This document shows, in pieces, positions 8,701-16,413 of a stretch of DNA of 43,098 nt (its first letter is position 1; every line of letters starts with the position of its first letter). The DNA is from a virus. Below the pieces are notes generated by a model. The model searched no databases, had not been told where the DNA came from, and saw only the letters and a list, made by a program, of their open reading frames with translations. The stretch is from positions 1 through 43,098 of the IMG/VR virus record IMGVR_UViG_3300037264_000808, one strand, 5' to 3'. The position numbers were made by a program, and so were the translations under genes.

Positions 8701-9132
8701 TTAGGCATTCATCGTGTTAAGTTTTGCCTTCAGCTCATTGACCAAAGCAACGGCGAGATTGTATTTGGCTTTCAAATCATTCGCCAAAGCCCACACCGTC
8801 GCATCATCAGTCGCATCAACGAGAGCCGTCACAACCAAGTCCGAAGTTGCAATCGCAGTCGTTTTCGCGGCTTTGAGAGCCACATCCGCAGCAGAAGCAC
8901 CCGGAGCAGGAGCAGGAACATCCGTATACACCGCAGAAGGCATCGAACCAGCAGTCACAGCCAATCGACCATCAGCAACCATCGCGAAAATACCTTGAGA
9001 CCGGGCAACAATCGTCGAATCCAAAATAACTGAAGCACCAGCAGCCACATTAACGATATCTTGTTCCCCATCGGAATTCGTCACAGCAACCTGAAGAGCA
9101 GTCTTAACAGCTTGTAGTGTTACGTTTGGCAT
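8701..9132 (-). CDS. Putative virion (decoration-like) protein
   Basis: 143 residues. Alternating Val/Ala/Thr beta-type segments (TLQAVKTALQVAVTNSDG, AAGASVILDSTIVA) are followed by a proline-rich linker near residue 75 and a helical alanine-rich C-terminus. Such composition is typical of small phage surface or decoration proteins. A good ribosome site (GGAGGAATAATATT before ATG) suggests strong expression. The role is inferred from composition and position only. Confidence 0.5.
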   Translation of the reverse strand: MPNVTLQAVKTALQVAVTNSDGEQDIVNVAAGASVILDSTIVARSQGIFAMVADGRLAVTAGSMPSAVYTDVPAPAPGASAADVALKAAKTTAIATSDLVVTALVDATDDATVWALANDLKAKYNLAVALVNELKAKLNTMNA

Positions 9133-9136
9133 AATA

Positions 9137-9622
9137 TTATTCCTCCACTTTTATTAATTTGTCACTTGAGTAAAGTTCATTTGGGCTCACAAGTTTATCT
9201 CCATCAGTAGATAAGACATACCCAGCTTCTTTGTAAGCCATATCTAACCATCCAGAGCAAACTTTATAAGCCTTTTGCAAGCCAAACTTCCCCAGCAACA
9301 TACTCAAAAAACTGTATTTCGTGTCAATATTAAAATAGCACCAGTAAATTGCTCTAATCTTAACATCATTCGGACACTTCGGCCTCATAATTACTTTCTT
9401 TCTCATATCATCCGCGAACAATCTGAATTTTGGTCGAGGCCATTTTAATTCCACAATTAAATCTGGTTCCGTCGATATCATTGCCACATGTGTAAAAGAA
9501 AGTGGTCCCTCTTTCAGTCCTCCCATCTCCCCACCGATTTTCTGAAGCCACGAAAATATCGAATGCTTCCAAGAGTCTCCTGTATCCACATAAAAAATTA
9601 AATCCCCTGGTTGAATACTCAT
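9137..9622 (-). CDS. NlpC/P60-superfamily (YiiX-like) papain-fold protein
   Basis: 161 residues. The opening GDLIFYVDTG, the conserved FTHVAMI histidine (about residue 64) and VCSGWLDMAYKEAG (cysteine about 122) fit the permuted papain-like NlpC/P60 proteins of the YiiX/YebB type. In that family Cys and His form the active site for cutting or transferring amide bonds, often in peptidoglycan or lipids. Within a virion module it may be a cell-wall hydrolase that helps DNA entry, or the lysis enzyme, since no other endolysin was seen. It overlaps the next gene by four bases. Confidence 0.65.
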   Translation of the reverse strand: MSIQPGDLIFYVDTGDSWKHSIFSWLQKIGGEMGGLKEGPLSFTHVAMISTEPDLIVELKWPRPKFRLFADDMRKKVIMRPKCPNDVKIRAIYWCYFNIDTKYSFLSMLLGKFGLQKAYKVCSGWLDMAYKEAGYVLSTDGDKLVSPNELYSSDKLIKVEE

Positions 9623-10236
9623 TTGAAATAATCCACCAATATATTCGCGGTCACATTTTTATCTGCCGCTGGACATGTCAAAGTAATTCGTAATTTCAGA
9701 ATTGACGGAAAAAGCATACACTCTTCACTTAAAAAAGATAAAGCCACATTAGGAAGCATGTATGCTGTCTCAATTAACCCAGGCATATAAACTGCATCAT
9801 TTGATTTTAAGCGAGCTTCAACTGAGACATAATCATCTTCATCCACATCCAATGAAATAATTCGTCCACCTTTCAAATAAATATCCGCAGAAAACTCAAC
9901 GTCTACATACGCGGATTGATTTCCAGAAGTTAAAGCAATCTGATAACCCTTCCAATGCTCAACTGTGTTATTCGGCTGAGGAGACGCAGCTACCCGTTCT
10001 GGTCGTCCTGCTCCAGCTTTATTTTCGAGAGGTTTATTTATCGTAGATTTGTAATTATTTTCAAAATCTGTCCCATCAGATGAACCTTTTAGGAGGGAAA
10101 TGCACCACATAAATACATTGGCTTCCGAGGAGAAAACGTGATAAGTAGAAGCAGTTTCCGAATACTGCATCAACAGCATCTTACTGGACACCAGGGTTTT
10201 GTAATCAGCCCAAGAGGACAAATTCATCGTAATCAC
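9619..10236 (-). CDS. Putative structural protein
   Basis: 205 residues, largely beta-type composition with aromatic residues and few charges. It overlaps both neighbours by four bases, so it is translated with the adjacent structural genes. The C-terminal segment ends in NILVDYFK. No catalytic motif. A virion surface or adaptor role is inferred from context. Confidence 0.5.
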   Translation of the reverse strand: MITMNLSSWADYKTLVSSKMLLMQYSETASTYHVFSSEANVFMWCISLLKGSSDGTDFENNYKSTINKPLENKAGAGRPERVAASPQPNNTVEHWKGYQIALTSGNQSAYVDVEFSADIYLKGGRIISLDVDEDDYVSVEARLKSNDAVYMPGLIETAYMLPNVALSFLSEECMLFPSILKLRITLTCPAADKNVTANILVDYFK

Positions 10237-11033
10237 TCTTCACCCCACTCAATGTAAATCGCTGTATCCCGGTTCGTCCCATCAGCTTTAGCTGTTATCA
10301 AAAGACGATTGTTTGGTTCGATAATAAGGCCTCCACATATTTGAAGTGGAAGAGAATTTCCTGCTGTACCACCGGGCGTAATGCCAGAAAATCTAAAAGT
10401 TCCGATAGCAGACGTGGTAGGGTCACGATAAGCATTTGCAATCGAAGCCGTTGGGGAAGTCATAATTCTCCCATTTGAAATCGTGAGAGCCGTCCCATTC
10501 CCCGTAATAGTCGGATTCGCATAAATTCTGAAATAAACAGCCGAGGTAATGGTGTCAAAACAGGAAAGAACTATTTTCAGAATAATGAGATTTTTACCAC
10601 TCCCACTGGGATTGAGAAGATGCACAAGATTTTGTTCTGAAGTCCCAACATTTGTCCATTCATAAATGGTCGAAAATAAAACCCCATTTTTGTTGAATTC
10701 ATGGGCTGATAAATTCATATCGCTTGCAAGAACAATAGGCAAAGAATTCGCCTTCGTTTTCTGACCAAGGGTAATCGCTGCCCCTGAATTATCTTGGAGT
10801 TGGGATTTAACAACATCAGTATTAACCAAAGCACGAATTTGTCGTGGGTCAATAAAAACAGACCCGTCAGAAATTCTCGACGGAAGGGGATTTGTTGAAG
10901 AAGGAATAGAGCCGACTATCTTCGTTAAATCAGCAGGAAGACTACCATCTGATTCAGGTTTTAGGCGAGACCCAGTAGCATCATCTACGATGACGCTTGG
11001 AGTAGCACTTTGGTAAAAATCCAAATCTCCCAT
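10233..11033 (-). CDS. Putative virion surface or fibre-like protein
   Basis: 266 residues. The N-terminal part carries short units like those of the gene at 11133-11969: ADLTKIVGSIPSS and AITLGQKTKANSLPIVLASD here correspond to NLTKIAGT and AISLGSALSAASIPVVIASD there. The C-terminal half (about 125-266) is beta-rich, with Ser/Thr/Gly turns, and ends in IYIEWGEE. The shared units imply duplication between neighbouring genes. A role in a fibre or capsid decoration is inferred. Confidence 0.6.
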   Translation of the reverse strand: MGDLDFYQSATPSVIVDDATGSRLKPESDGSLPADLTKIVGSIPSSTNPLPSRISDGSVFIDPRQIRALVNTDVVKSQLQDNSGAAITLGQKTKANSLPIVLASDMNLSAHEFNKNGVLFSTIYEWTNVGTSEQNLVHLLNPSGSGKNLIILKIVLSCFDTITSAVYFRIYANPTITGNGTALTISNGRIMTSPTASIANAYRDPTTSAIGTFRFSGITPGGTAGNSLPLQICGGLIIEPNNRLLITAKADGTNRDTAIYIEWGEE

Positions 11034-11093
11034 TTAGTCTCCCTTAAATAAAATTGGTGGAGTTTTTTCCGTGGTTATCTCCAGCCACTTCAC
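11034..11093 (-). CDS. Possible 19-residue peptide, GTG start
   Basis: A very short frame (MKWLEITTEKTPPILFKGD when GTG is read as Met) with AAGGGG seven bases before the GTG; its TAA directly abuts the ATG of the next gene. It fills an otherwise gene-free 99 bases. Too short to judge: it could be a translated leader or chance. Confidence 0.25.
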   Translation of the reverse strand: MKWLEITTEKTPPILFKGD

Positions 11094-11132
11094 TATCTAT
11101 CCCCTTGAGGACTGATAGAGTAAATTTAATTC

Positions 11133-11969
11133 TTAGACGTTCGAGTAAATGGTGCTATACACCGGCTGCACTTGATTATCTTTATTCGTGATAATCAATA
11201 ACACAGAGTCCGTATTTGGAACCGTAACTCGATGCGGTAATCGAATCGAGATGACTTTATCCGACGCTGTAGAGAAATAAACTCCGCGGGTTGTTTCTCC
11301 ACCCGTTGTTCCAATTTTCAGTTCAACTTTAAGCGCACCAGAAGCAGACGCATCAAACCCCGTGAAGTACACTGTCCCTGCTGGGGAATAAGTATTGGTG
11401 TCTGTACCATTAACGGCGACATCAACACCAGTTCCACGGAAGGTCTGAATGTCCTCAACTGCGCCAACATTAACAGCAATCGCCGGCTGATTGGTGGCAA
11501 GAACCACTCTCTGAGTTCCAGCAGAAGCGTTCCCAGTATTCACATCGGTCGTTGTTCCTGCAATCTTCGTGAGATTCACGGCCACATCAGGTTGATCGCT
11601 GGCCAAAACAACTCGTTGAGTCCCAGCTCCAGCATTTCCCGTATTAACAGTCGTGGCAGTCCCAGCAATCTGCGCCACATTAACGGATTGATTCGCGGCC
11701 AAGGACACAGGAACAGCTCCCTGGTCAGAGGCAATCACCACAGGAATCGAAGCCGCTGAAAGAGCTGACCCCAAAGAAATTGCAGTCCCTCCAACTTTCG
11801 TTAAGTTTGTAGGAACATCAGCTTGGTCAGAAGCCAAGGTAACTCTCTGCGTTCCAGTCCCAACATTTCCCGCACCTAAATTAATCGCGTTCCCATTCAA
11901 CAATTCGATGTCAGCTTTATTCTCAGCTGAAACAGCTCGAATTGGTTGTCTGCTATCAAAATCAGCCAT
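11133..11969 (-). CDS. Tandem-repeat virion protein (fibre-like)
   Basis: 278 residues. About residues 27-175 contain four tandem units of roughly 35-43 residues, built around N-x-G-N-x-G-x-G-T-Q-R-V-x-L-A-S-D-Q-x-D-V and N-L-T-K-I-A-G-T; the second unit is the most divergent. The remaining 100 residues form a distinct beta-rich C-terminal domain (TYSPAGTVYFTGFDAS onward). The design, a repeated shaft followed by a tip, resembles fibre or collar proteins. Function is inferred from architecture. Confidence 0.65.
   Translation of the reverse strand: MADFDSRQPIRAVSAENKADIELLNGNAINLGAGNVGTGTQRVTLASDQADVPTNLTKVGGTAISLGSALSAASIPVVIASDQGAVPVSLAANQSVNVAQIAGTATTVNTGNAGAGTQRVVLASDQPDVAVNLTKIAGTTTDVNTGNASAGTQRVVLATNQPAIAVNVGAVEDIQTFRGTGVDVAVNGTDTNTYSPAGTVYFTGFDASASGALKVELKIGTTGGETTRGVYFSTASDKVISIRLPHRVTVPNTDSVLLIITNKDNQVQPVYSTIYSNV
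11372..11892 (-). repeat. Intragenic tandem repeat, four units in the fibre-like gene
   Basis: Four tandem coding units of about 105-130 bases. The third and fourth are closest to each other and the second most diverged. Similar units also appear in the neighbouring gene at 10233-11033. Boundaries are approximate because they were set by eye from the protein. Such arrays expand and shrink by recombination. Confidence 0.5.
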
Positions 11970-11971
11970 AA

Positions 11972-12175
11972 TTAAGCCTCCCTAATATTTTTTAATTGTT
12001 CGTCTATGTCTGCGATTGCTTTAATCGTGGCAAGACGATTTGCTTCCATCTTCGCGAACTCATCTTCCTGTTCCAACTTGCGCAATTCCATTCTTTGCAA
12101 AGACAGTTGCATCTCAAAGCGGTGAACTTCGAGTCTTTTTTTGTTTAGTCCTATGTTTGGTCCAATATCGGGCAT
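11972..12175 (-). CDS. Small coiled-coil protein
   Basis: 67 residues, almost entirely helical, rich in E, K, R, L and M with heptad-like spacing (LQRMELRKLEQEDEFAKME). It lies between two structural genes and its stop is close to the ATG of the repeat protein. Probably a small virion or assembly factor; no family recognised. Confidence 0.55.
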   Translation of the reverse strand: MPDIGPNIGLNKKRLEVHRFEMQLSLQRMELRKLEQEDEFAKMEANRLATIKAIADIDEQLKNIREA

Positions 12176-12188
12176 AATCTTTTTCTCC

Positions 12189-12644
12189 TTAAACCAGAGC
12201 CCCCAACAAATTACACTTCATCGTGTAAGTCCCTGTCGTATAATCATTGACTCTGATTGTGACTGTAACTACTTGACCCGGGCTGGCTATTTTGTAAGCC
12301 AAGTCGTAATAGATTTCCAATGTCGGGTTCGAGGATGATGTTCGTCCTCCACCAATCGTATTTCCGTTTATCTTAATAAGGAACTCACCATCGTAAGCTC
12401 CCCAGCCAACCAAGCCCAAAATGTTTAATGTGTTCAGCGCGGGAACAACATACGTCAAAACGATTTTATCTACACCGCCAACACAATTTGGATCTTCCGC
12501 GTATAAATTTAGTGGTGCTGTCACTTTAACGGCTCCTGTTGGGGGTTGTCGTATCCCCAAAACTCCGACAGCGGGAACAATCCTCCATAACCCAGCTCCC
12601 GTTGCTCGTATCTGAGAACCGAACCCAGTGGCTCCTTCCTGCAT
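12189..12644 (-). CDS. Putative structural protein, beta-rich
   Basis: 151 residues with mainly Val/Ile/Thr/Gly beta strands and few charges. The segment FLIKINGNTIGGGRTSSSNP and the C-terminal VTVTIRVNDYTTGTYT suggest a beta-sandwich. It is in a block of similar-looking small virion genes. No signature motif was recognised. Confidence 0.5.
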   Translation of the reverse strand: MQEGATGFGSQIRATGAGLWRIVPAVGVLGIRQPPTGAVKVTAPLNLYAEDPNCVGGVDKIVLTYVVPALNTLNILGLVGWGAYDGEFLIKINGNTIGGGRTSSSNPTLEIYYDLAYKIASPGQVVTVTIRVNDYTTGTYTMKCNLLGALV

Positions 12645-12647
12645 GTT

Positions 12648-13046
12648 TTAACCCCAGAACTCAAGATAGACAACTGTGTTCCCCACATCTGATAAAAGCC
12701 TCAGCTTTCTCAACTGGTTCAATGGACCCGCTGGGAGAAGTCTGATTTCCCAAGTGTTCGCCATCGCAATATGTCCTACCCCTAAATCACCCAAAACAAT
12801 GTTCTGATTACCTGATGCGTTCAAGGTTACTGGAACCTCATCATAAGACAACCCTTTAATTGAAAAAATCACATGGTTATCTATCGGGAAAAATTTAATT
12901 CCCTTCACTTCATTCGGAATCTCAACCGTTGTTATATCCCCAGCTATCGGCTGAAGCGTTAATTTTATGCAGCGTCCATAATCTGCGTCGATATAAGATT
13001 CCCGAACCCTATCCCAAACATCATCGTCTTGTCTGGCTGTCACCAT
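12648..13046 (-). CDS. Putative structural protein
   Basis: 132 residues. The start is charged (ARQDDDVWDRVRESYI), then the protein becomes beta-rich and ends VVYLEFWG. It shares one base with the stop of the HAD gene before it, so the two are translationally coupled. The end resembles the W/E-rich ends of neighbouring virion proteins. Function inferred from position. Confidence 0.5.
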   Translation of the reverse strand: MVTARQDDDVWDRVRESYIDADYGRCIKLTLQPIAGDITTVEIPNEVKGIKFFPIDNHVIFSIKGLSYDEVPVTLNASGNQNIVLGDLGVGHIAMANTWEIRLLPAGPLNQLRKLRLLSDVGNTVVYLEFWG

Positions 13047-13456
13047 TACAGCAGCTTCTTCGGCATCAATACTTTTTGAATGACATCACTCCAAGAAGTA
13101 AATCTCAGAGCTTTGTCATCAATGTATAGATTTGCCTTTGGTTTATCTAAGCGCAATTCATCAAATTCGATATTTCGGGAACTCAACCAATATTCAGTCA
13201 TCGAGCGCATCTCTTCCCCTCGAGCTGTCCAAATAATGACTTTCACTCCCAATTTTCGAATCGCGTGAATCGTTTCTCGGGCCCCAGGAAAGGGCTCATG
13301 ACCCAATAAATCCTCTGAATCGAGCGCATGAGGAATTATCGTACCGTCTAAATCCACCACAATTGTCGTCTGCGTGTCTTTTTCGGTCGAAGCATGAACA
13401 AGTCCCAGAGCGTTCATCAACGGGTTTTCTGCGTCAAATGCGACAGTTTCTTCCAT
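13046..13456 (-). CDS. HAD-superfamily hydrolase
   Basis: 136 residues. Motif I is VVDLDGTI (nucleophile Asp and acid/base Asp two residues on), a motif II-like T is in IIWTARGEE, and motif IV is NLYIDDKA. The cap domain is minimal, as in small HAD phosphatases. Such proteins remove phosphate from nucleotides, sugars or nucleic-acid ends. Its place inside a structural block is unusual, so substrate and role are open. A first stretch of about 28 residues precedes the fold; an internal Met at residue 14 is an alternative start. Confidence 0.75.
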   Translation of the reverse strand: MEETVAFDAENPLMNALGLVHASTEKDTQTTIVVDLDGTIIPHALDSEDLLGHEPFPGARETIHAIRKLGVKVIIWTARGEEMRSMTEYWLSSRNIEFDELRLDKPKANLYIDDKALRFTSWSDVIQKVLMPKKLL

Positions 13457-13458
13457 AT

Positions 13459-13653
13459 CTACCTCTCTACCACAGACGTACCCTCTTGACGATCCGAATA
13501 AACGGGGTCATGAAATTCATCACGACTCTTTGGAACATAATCAGAGGGATCTAATTTGGTTTTTAGATTTCTTTTGCGGGCTTTAAGATTAGGCGGGGGA
13601 TCAGGGCAATAAGAAATACCGCGAAATCCTCGATGCGAAATTTTTCCTGGCAT
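13459..13653 (-). CDS. Small basic protein of unknown function
   Basis: 64 residues, basic in its first half (PPPNLKARKRNLKTK), with a C-P-D-P-P-P segment and an acidic C-terminus. Its ATG overlaps the TGA of the preceding small gene by one base (TGATG), a sign of coupled translation. Function unknown. Confidence 0.5.
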   Translation of the reverse strand: MPGKISHRGFRGISYCPDPPPNLKARKRNLKTKLDPSDYVPKSRDEFHDPVYSDRQEGTSVVER

Positions 13654-13832
13654 CAGGATTCCTCCGGTTTGCCCGTTTGGACAAATTCATAACCGTACCC
13701 ATCGCGTCCAGTGAGATATCCACGTTTGTGTCGTTCTTCTGTCGGTATCTTTTTCTGTATCGCTAAATCTTTCTCTTCGTCACAGGGTTGATGAATCGGC
13801 TTAAAGTTCCGTACCTTAACTTCAGCCGGCAC
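13653..13832 (-). CDS. Small protein of unknown function, GTG start
   Basis: 59 residues starting at GTG 13832. It reads with no interruption to a TGA that overlaps the next ATG. The sequence has a V-R-N-F-K-P-I-H-Q-P opening, a charged middle (EEKDLAIQKK) and the aromatic YLTGRDGYGYEFV near the end. The ribosome site is weak, so it may depend on coupling to the gene ending at 13839. It closes an otherwise empty 185-base gap, which favours a real gene. Confidence 0.55.
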   Translation of the reverse strand: MPAEVKVRNFKPIHQPCDEEKDLAIQKKIPTEERHKRGYLTGRDGYGYEFVQTGKPEES

Positions 13833-13838
13833 GATTAA

Positions 13839-14063
13839 TTAACCAATAACGACGAGTGTGCAAGCACCATCCACAGTGCATCCATTCGGGGTCACAGCAG
13901 AAACAGTAACCGTTGAAGGCGCACCGAGTAGAATAACTGGGGCGGTATGAGGAGCAGAAAAGGACACATCCCCACCACTAACCACAGAAGATACAACAAT
14001 GATTTCAACCGCACCGATGTCATTAATAAAACCTGATTTACCTTTGAAAGTAGCTGCAGCCAT
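13839..14063 (-). CDS. Small beta-rich structural-type protein
   Basis: 74 residues, dominated by Val, Ala, Ser, Thr and Gly, with two cysteines near the end (NGCTVDGACTLVV). Composition is like small capsid-surface proteins. A ribosome site (AGGAGGAAATT) precedes the ATG. No family recognised. Confidence 0.5.
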   Translation of the reverse strand: MAAATFKGKSGFINDIGAVEIIVVSSVVSGGDVSFSAPHTAPVILLGAPSTVTVSAVTPNGCTVDGACTLVVIG

Positions 14064-14094
14064 CTTAATTTCCTCCTATAATTGATTTACAAAC

Positions 14095-14502
14095 TTATCG
14101 CTGATTCTTTCCCCACTCATTCCCCATTCCTTTCTCTGTATCAGCTGCCCCAGGATATCCATGAGACCCCGATGCTTTCGGTTTGGGTTGAGAACGATTG
14201 GCTTGAGGCTCTTCATCCTCATCTTCCTCTTCTTCATCCATCTCTTCTCCCTGACCGACTTCCAATCGCGCAATCGCGTTATGAATATCCTCTTCAGAAA
14301 GAACTCCATTCGCAACCAAAGCCTCAGTTAAAGCTCCAATCAGAATCATCAAATGGTGAACTGACGATTCATCTTGTCCCTGTCCGGGCTGTTCCTGTCC
14401 AGGCTGTTGCGGTTGTCCCTGTCCACCTTGTCCTGGCAGATTAATCTTAGGCTGCTGGATGGGCTGAACAGGAGGAACAATATAATTCGCTGGCGTTGTC
14501 AT
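14095..14502 (-). CDS. Gln/Pro/Gly-rich protein with a small helical module
   Basis: 135 residues. The N-terminal about 45 residues are low-complexity Q/G/P repeats (QGQPQQPGQEQPGQGQ). A helical module follows (LMILIGALTEALVANGVLSEEDI), then an acidic E/D tract and a polar tail. The helical module resembles that of the protein at 4740-4934. Low-complexity arms are frequent in virion-associated proteins. Function unknown. Confidence 0.5.
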   Translation of the reverse strand: MTTPANYIVPPVQPIQQPKINLPGQGGQGQPQQPGQEQPGQGQDESSVHHLMILIGALTEALVANGVLSEEDIHNAIARLEVGQGEEMDEEEEDEDEEPQANRSQPKPKASGSHGYPGAADTEKGMGNEWGKNQR

Positions 14503-14504
14503 TA

Positions 14505-14945
14505 TTATTTACCTCCAAGCCACTTTTCTTTGATTTTCTTGATTGTAGCTTTTTTATGTTTTGGTTCTGGATAATTCGCGTCAATCATTTTTTTAGCGGT
14601 GTTATGAAACTTGTGGAGAGCATGATGGTGGGGTCCTGCATTAAGGGACTGATGCGCATGGTCATGCATCCCCTTAAACAAACTGCTTTGAAGTGGGTCA
14701 TGCGTGGAATGATCGACGGGAGAAGTATCATCTGGAACCGCGTGAATAACGTGTTTCAACGTAAAGCTTTTACCGACGACAGGATGATTTGGAGTTGCCC
14801 CACTTCCTCTCAGTTGGGGAGCATTTTCATCTTCTTCTGAGTCATCCTCTGCTTCGTCTTCATTTTCAAGCTCGTCATCATCTGCTTCTTCAACTTCTTT
14901 GCGATTTACTTTCTTCATCTTTTTCAAAAATGCCGGATTGCTCAT
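14505..14945 (-). CDS. Acidic then His-rich protein
   Basis: 146 residues in three blocks: a short basic start (FLKKMKKVNRKE), an acidic tract of about 25 residues of E and D, and a His-rich region (residues about 85-115, with HDHAH and HHHALHKFH) before a lysine-rich end. The many histidines could bind metal, but they may only reflect composition. It is two bases from its neighbour at 14502. No family recognised. Confidence 0.5.
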   Translation of the reverse strand: MSNPAFLKKMKKVNRKEVEEADDDELENEDEAEDDSEEDENAPQLRGSGATPNHPVVGKSFTLKHVIHAVPDDTSPVDHSTHDPLQSSLFKGMHDHAHQSLNAGPHHHALHKFHNTAKKMIDANYPEPKHKKATIKKIKEKWLGGK

Positions 14946-14955
14946 ATCGCTCTCC

Positions 14956-15315
14956 TTATTTAACTCTAAGACGCTTAATGGTCAGTGGAGTTGTGCTTCC
15001 ACTCACTCCCCAGATTGCGCCACGGTAAGAATCATTATAAGCGTCAGGAGAAAAATCAGAACATGGTGAGATAAAAAATCCTGTATTCGTGGAGATAGAA
15101 ACTGAGGAGTTAATAAAGACGCGATCAGAAGTCCCGCAATTAGCTGTATTATCAAGGTAAGTTTTCTTAGCACTTGAACTCTCCATATAAATCGTTGTTG
15201 GATGAGTCAGGTCTGTAGAGATAATAACCTGATCTCCCTCAAAACCATAACTCGCATAAGATTTTCCAACGAGTCCAATGAGTCCCAAAACCAAAATCGC
15301 CAAAAACTTTTTCAT
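14956..15315 (-). CDS. Secreted or envelope protein with signal peptide
   Basis: 119 residues. The N-terminus is a classical Sec signal: MKK, the hydrophobic FLAILVLGLIGLVG, then a likely cleavage site after SYA (about residue 21). The mature part of about 98 residues is beta-rich, with two cysteines (ANCGTSDR and ISPCSDF) that could form a disulphide. There is no lipobox, so it would be exported to the periplasm or outside. An exported protein in a virion-gene block is unusual. Superinfection exclusion or host-surface change is a possibility, not shown. Confidence 0.65.
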   Translation of the reverse strand: MKKFLAILVLGLIGLVGKSYASYGFEGDQVIISTDLTHPTTIYMESSSAKKTYLDNTANCGTSDRVFINSSVSISTNTGFFISPCSDFSPDAYNDSYRGAIWGVSGSTTPLTIKRLRVK

Positions 15316-15324
15316 TGCTTCCTC

Positions 15325-15528
15325 CTATCCTCTAAGTTGTTCGATGAGATCAACGGGAGAAACGTCTTCTTCCATTAATTTCTCCGCGTGTTTCTTTTCA
15401 TTTTCCGCAATACGGGTTGGAGAGTATGTATCAAGAGCTTTTTCAACAATAAGATGTGCTTGTAAGGTAGGCTGTTCAACTTGGCGTATTGTAGGCATTG
15501 AATAAGTATATTCCTCTAAACCCAACAT
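15325..15528 (-). CDS. Small protein of unknown function
   Basis: 67 residues, polar and helical, with a Q-P-T-L-Q-A-H-L-I-V core. The ATG at 15528 lies one base after the TGA of the previous gene, favouring coupled reinitiation. A second ATG at 15498 has a distant GAGG and would give 57 residues. Function not recognised. Confidence 0.5.
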   Translation of the reverse strand: MLGLEEYTYSMPTIRQVEQPTLQAHLIVEKALDTYSPTRIAENEKKHAEKLMEEDVSPVDLIEQLRG

Positions 15529-15529
15529 A

Positions 15530-15778
15530 TCAACTGAAATTGCTAATTAAACCCATGCGATTTGCTTCAAACCAAAATCGTCCACCATCGCGCGGGTCAG
15601 TTTTTTCAGATTTTGTTTTCTTACAACGAGGGCATTTCCAGATTACAACGTCATAACTCTCCGCCATAAATTTAGGACTGGAAATAAACATATCCACTTG
15701 CTTCTCGAAATTATAATCCTCTTCACATTGATAACAACGAAGACTTTTCGGAACCTTGTTGAACGCAATTATTTCCAA
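15530..15778 (-). CDS. Zinc-ribbon-like small protein, TTG start
   Basis: 82 residues with CYQC near residue 15 and CPRC near residue 50, a four-cysteine pattern that normally holds one zinc. Translation starts at TTG 15778, supported by AAGGAG eight bases upstream; no ATG is available nearby. A W/F-rich segment follows the second cysteine pair. Such ribbons bind nucleic acid or protein; the target is unknown. Confidence 0.6.
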   Translation of the reverse strand: MEIIAFNKVPKSLRCYQCEEDYNFEKQVDMFISSPKFMAESYDVVIWKCPRCKKTKSEKTDPRDGGRFWFEANRMGLISNFS

Positions 15779-15850
15779 GAATGGGGCTCCTTGTTTGGAC
15801 GTTATGGTACGGTAGCGAAATTCTACTACACGTTTTTAGGTTGGAACAAC

Positions 15851-16078
15851 TTAATTTTTAATTTTGGCGGGTTCTTTCTCAATCTCTACGGTCCGTAAAC
15901 CTGGACCAAATGGGATTATAAATACTGCTCCACACTCACAAACCGCTTCATCTCCGTCACAATAGTACGGTGCTTCCATTCCAGGTTTTTCACCTTCTTT
16001 CTTTTCTTCTACTCCGCGTTTCTCGAATCTTCCCGTAATCACTTCTCCGGTCTTCTTCAATTTAGGGTGTAAGCACAT
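15851..16078 (-). CDS. Small Cys-containing protein
   Basis: 75 residues, charged (K/E) in the first half, with C-D and C-E-C-G motifs near residues 40-50 that could bind a metal together with an N-terminal Cys/His (MCLHPK). A clear AAGGAGGTGAAGT ribosome site precedes the ATG. An eight-pair hairpin lies upstream in its 5' leader. Function unknown. Confidence 0.55.
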   Translation of the reverse strand: MCLHPKLKKTGEVITGRFEKRGVEEKKEGEKPGMEAPYYCDGDEAVCECGAVFIIPFGPGLRTVEIEKEPAKIKN

Positions 16079-16107
16079 ACTTCACCTCCTTTATCTATAC
16101 AATTCCC

Positions 16108-16129
16108 ACTAATTTATGCACAAATTAGT
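16108..16129 (-). promoter_or_regulatory. Perfect inverted repeat in the leader of the 16078 gene
   Basis: Eight-base perfect arms (ACTAATTT and AAATTAGT) enclose a six-base loop about 30 bases upstream of a start codon. It could be an operator or an mRNA hairpin. No T tract follows on the minus strand, so a terminator is unlikely. Confidence 0.5.
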
Positions 16130-16413
16130 AGTTGCCGGTTGGAATAAAGGGCTCCTAGAAGTGTCCCTCGCACCAACTGTCCTTTTGTTTATCAATGCCC
16201 GTCGTTTTCAGGCATACGTTCTCATCCAGGGTTATAGCTTCCTGCGGTTAAGTCCTCCCTGCTGGACTTTAACAGGGCTTAACGACAGGAACGGCGTCAA
16301 TGTCCGCCTGCGGCAACTAAATTTGGCCAGTGTTCTTACTCCGCAATCTTCACCCATCTTCTCCACTGGCTGAGTCAATGGGAATGATTCCTCGGAGCCA
16401 ATCAATAAAAATT
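16130..16413 (-). ncRNA. Hairpin-rich non-coding stretch, candidate structured RNA
   Basis: No minus-strand reading frame here looks coding. Several helices can be drawn: GCCAGTG (16326-16332) with CACTGGC (16364-16370); AAGTCC (16250-16255) with GGACTT (16264-16269); ATGCC (16195-16199) with GGCAT (16211-16215); and GTTGG/CCAAC (16138-16142, 16173-16177) holding an inner AGGG/CCCT. It lies directly after a tRNA gene in transcription order, a common place for phage non-coding RNAs. It is too short for ROOL or GOLLD. Strand and boundaries are inferred. Confidence 0.35.

Noticed and set aside
16130-16413. Possible tmRNA, ROOL or GOLLD RNA
   Set aside because: No tRNA-like acceptor end or tag frame for tmRNA was found, and the length is too small for ROOL or GOLLD.
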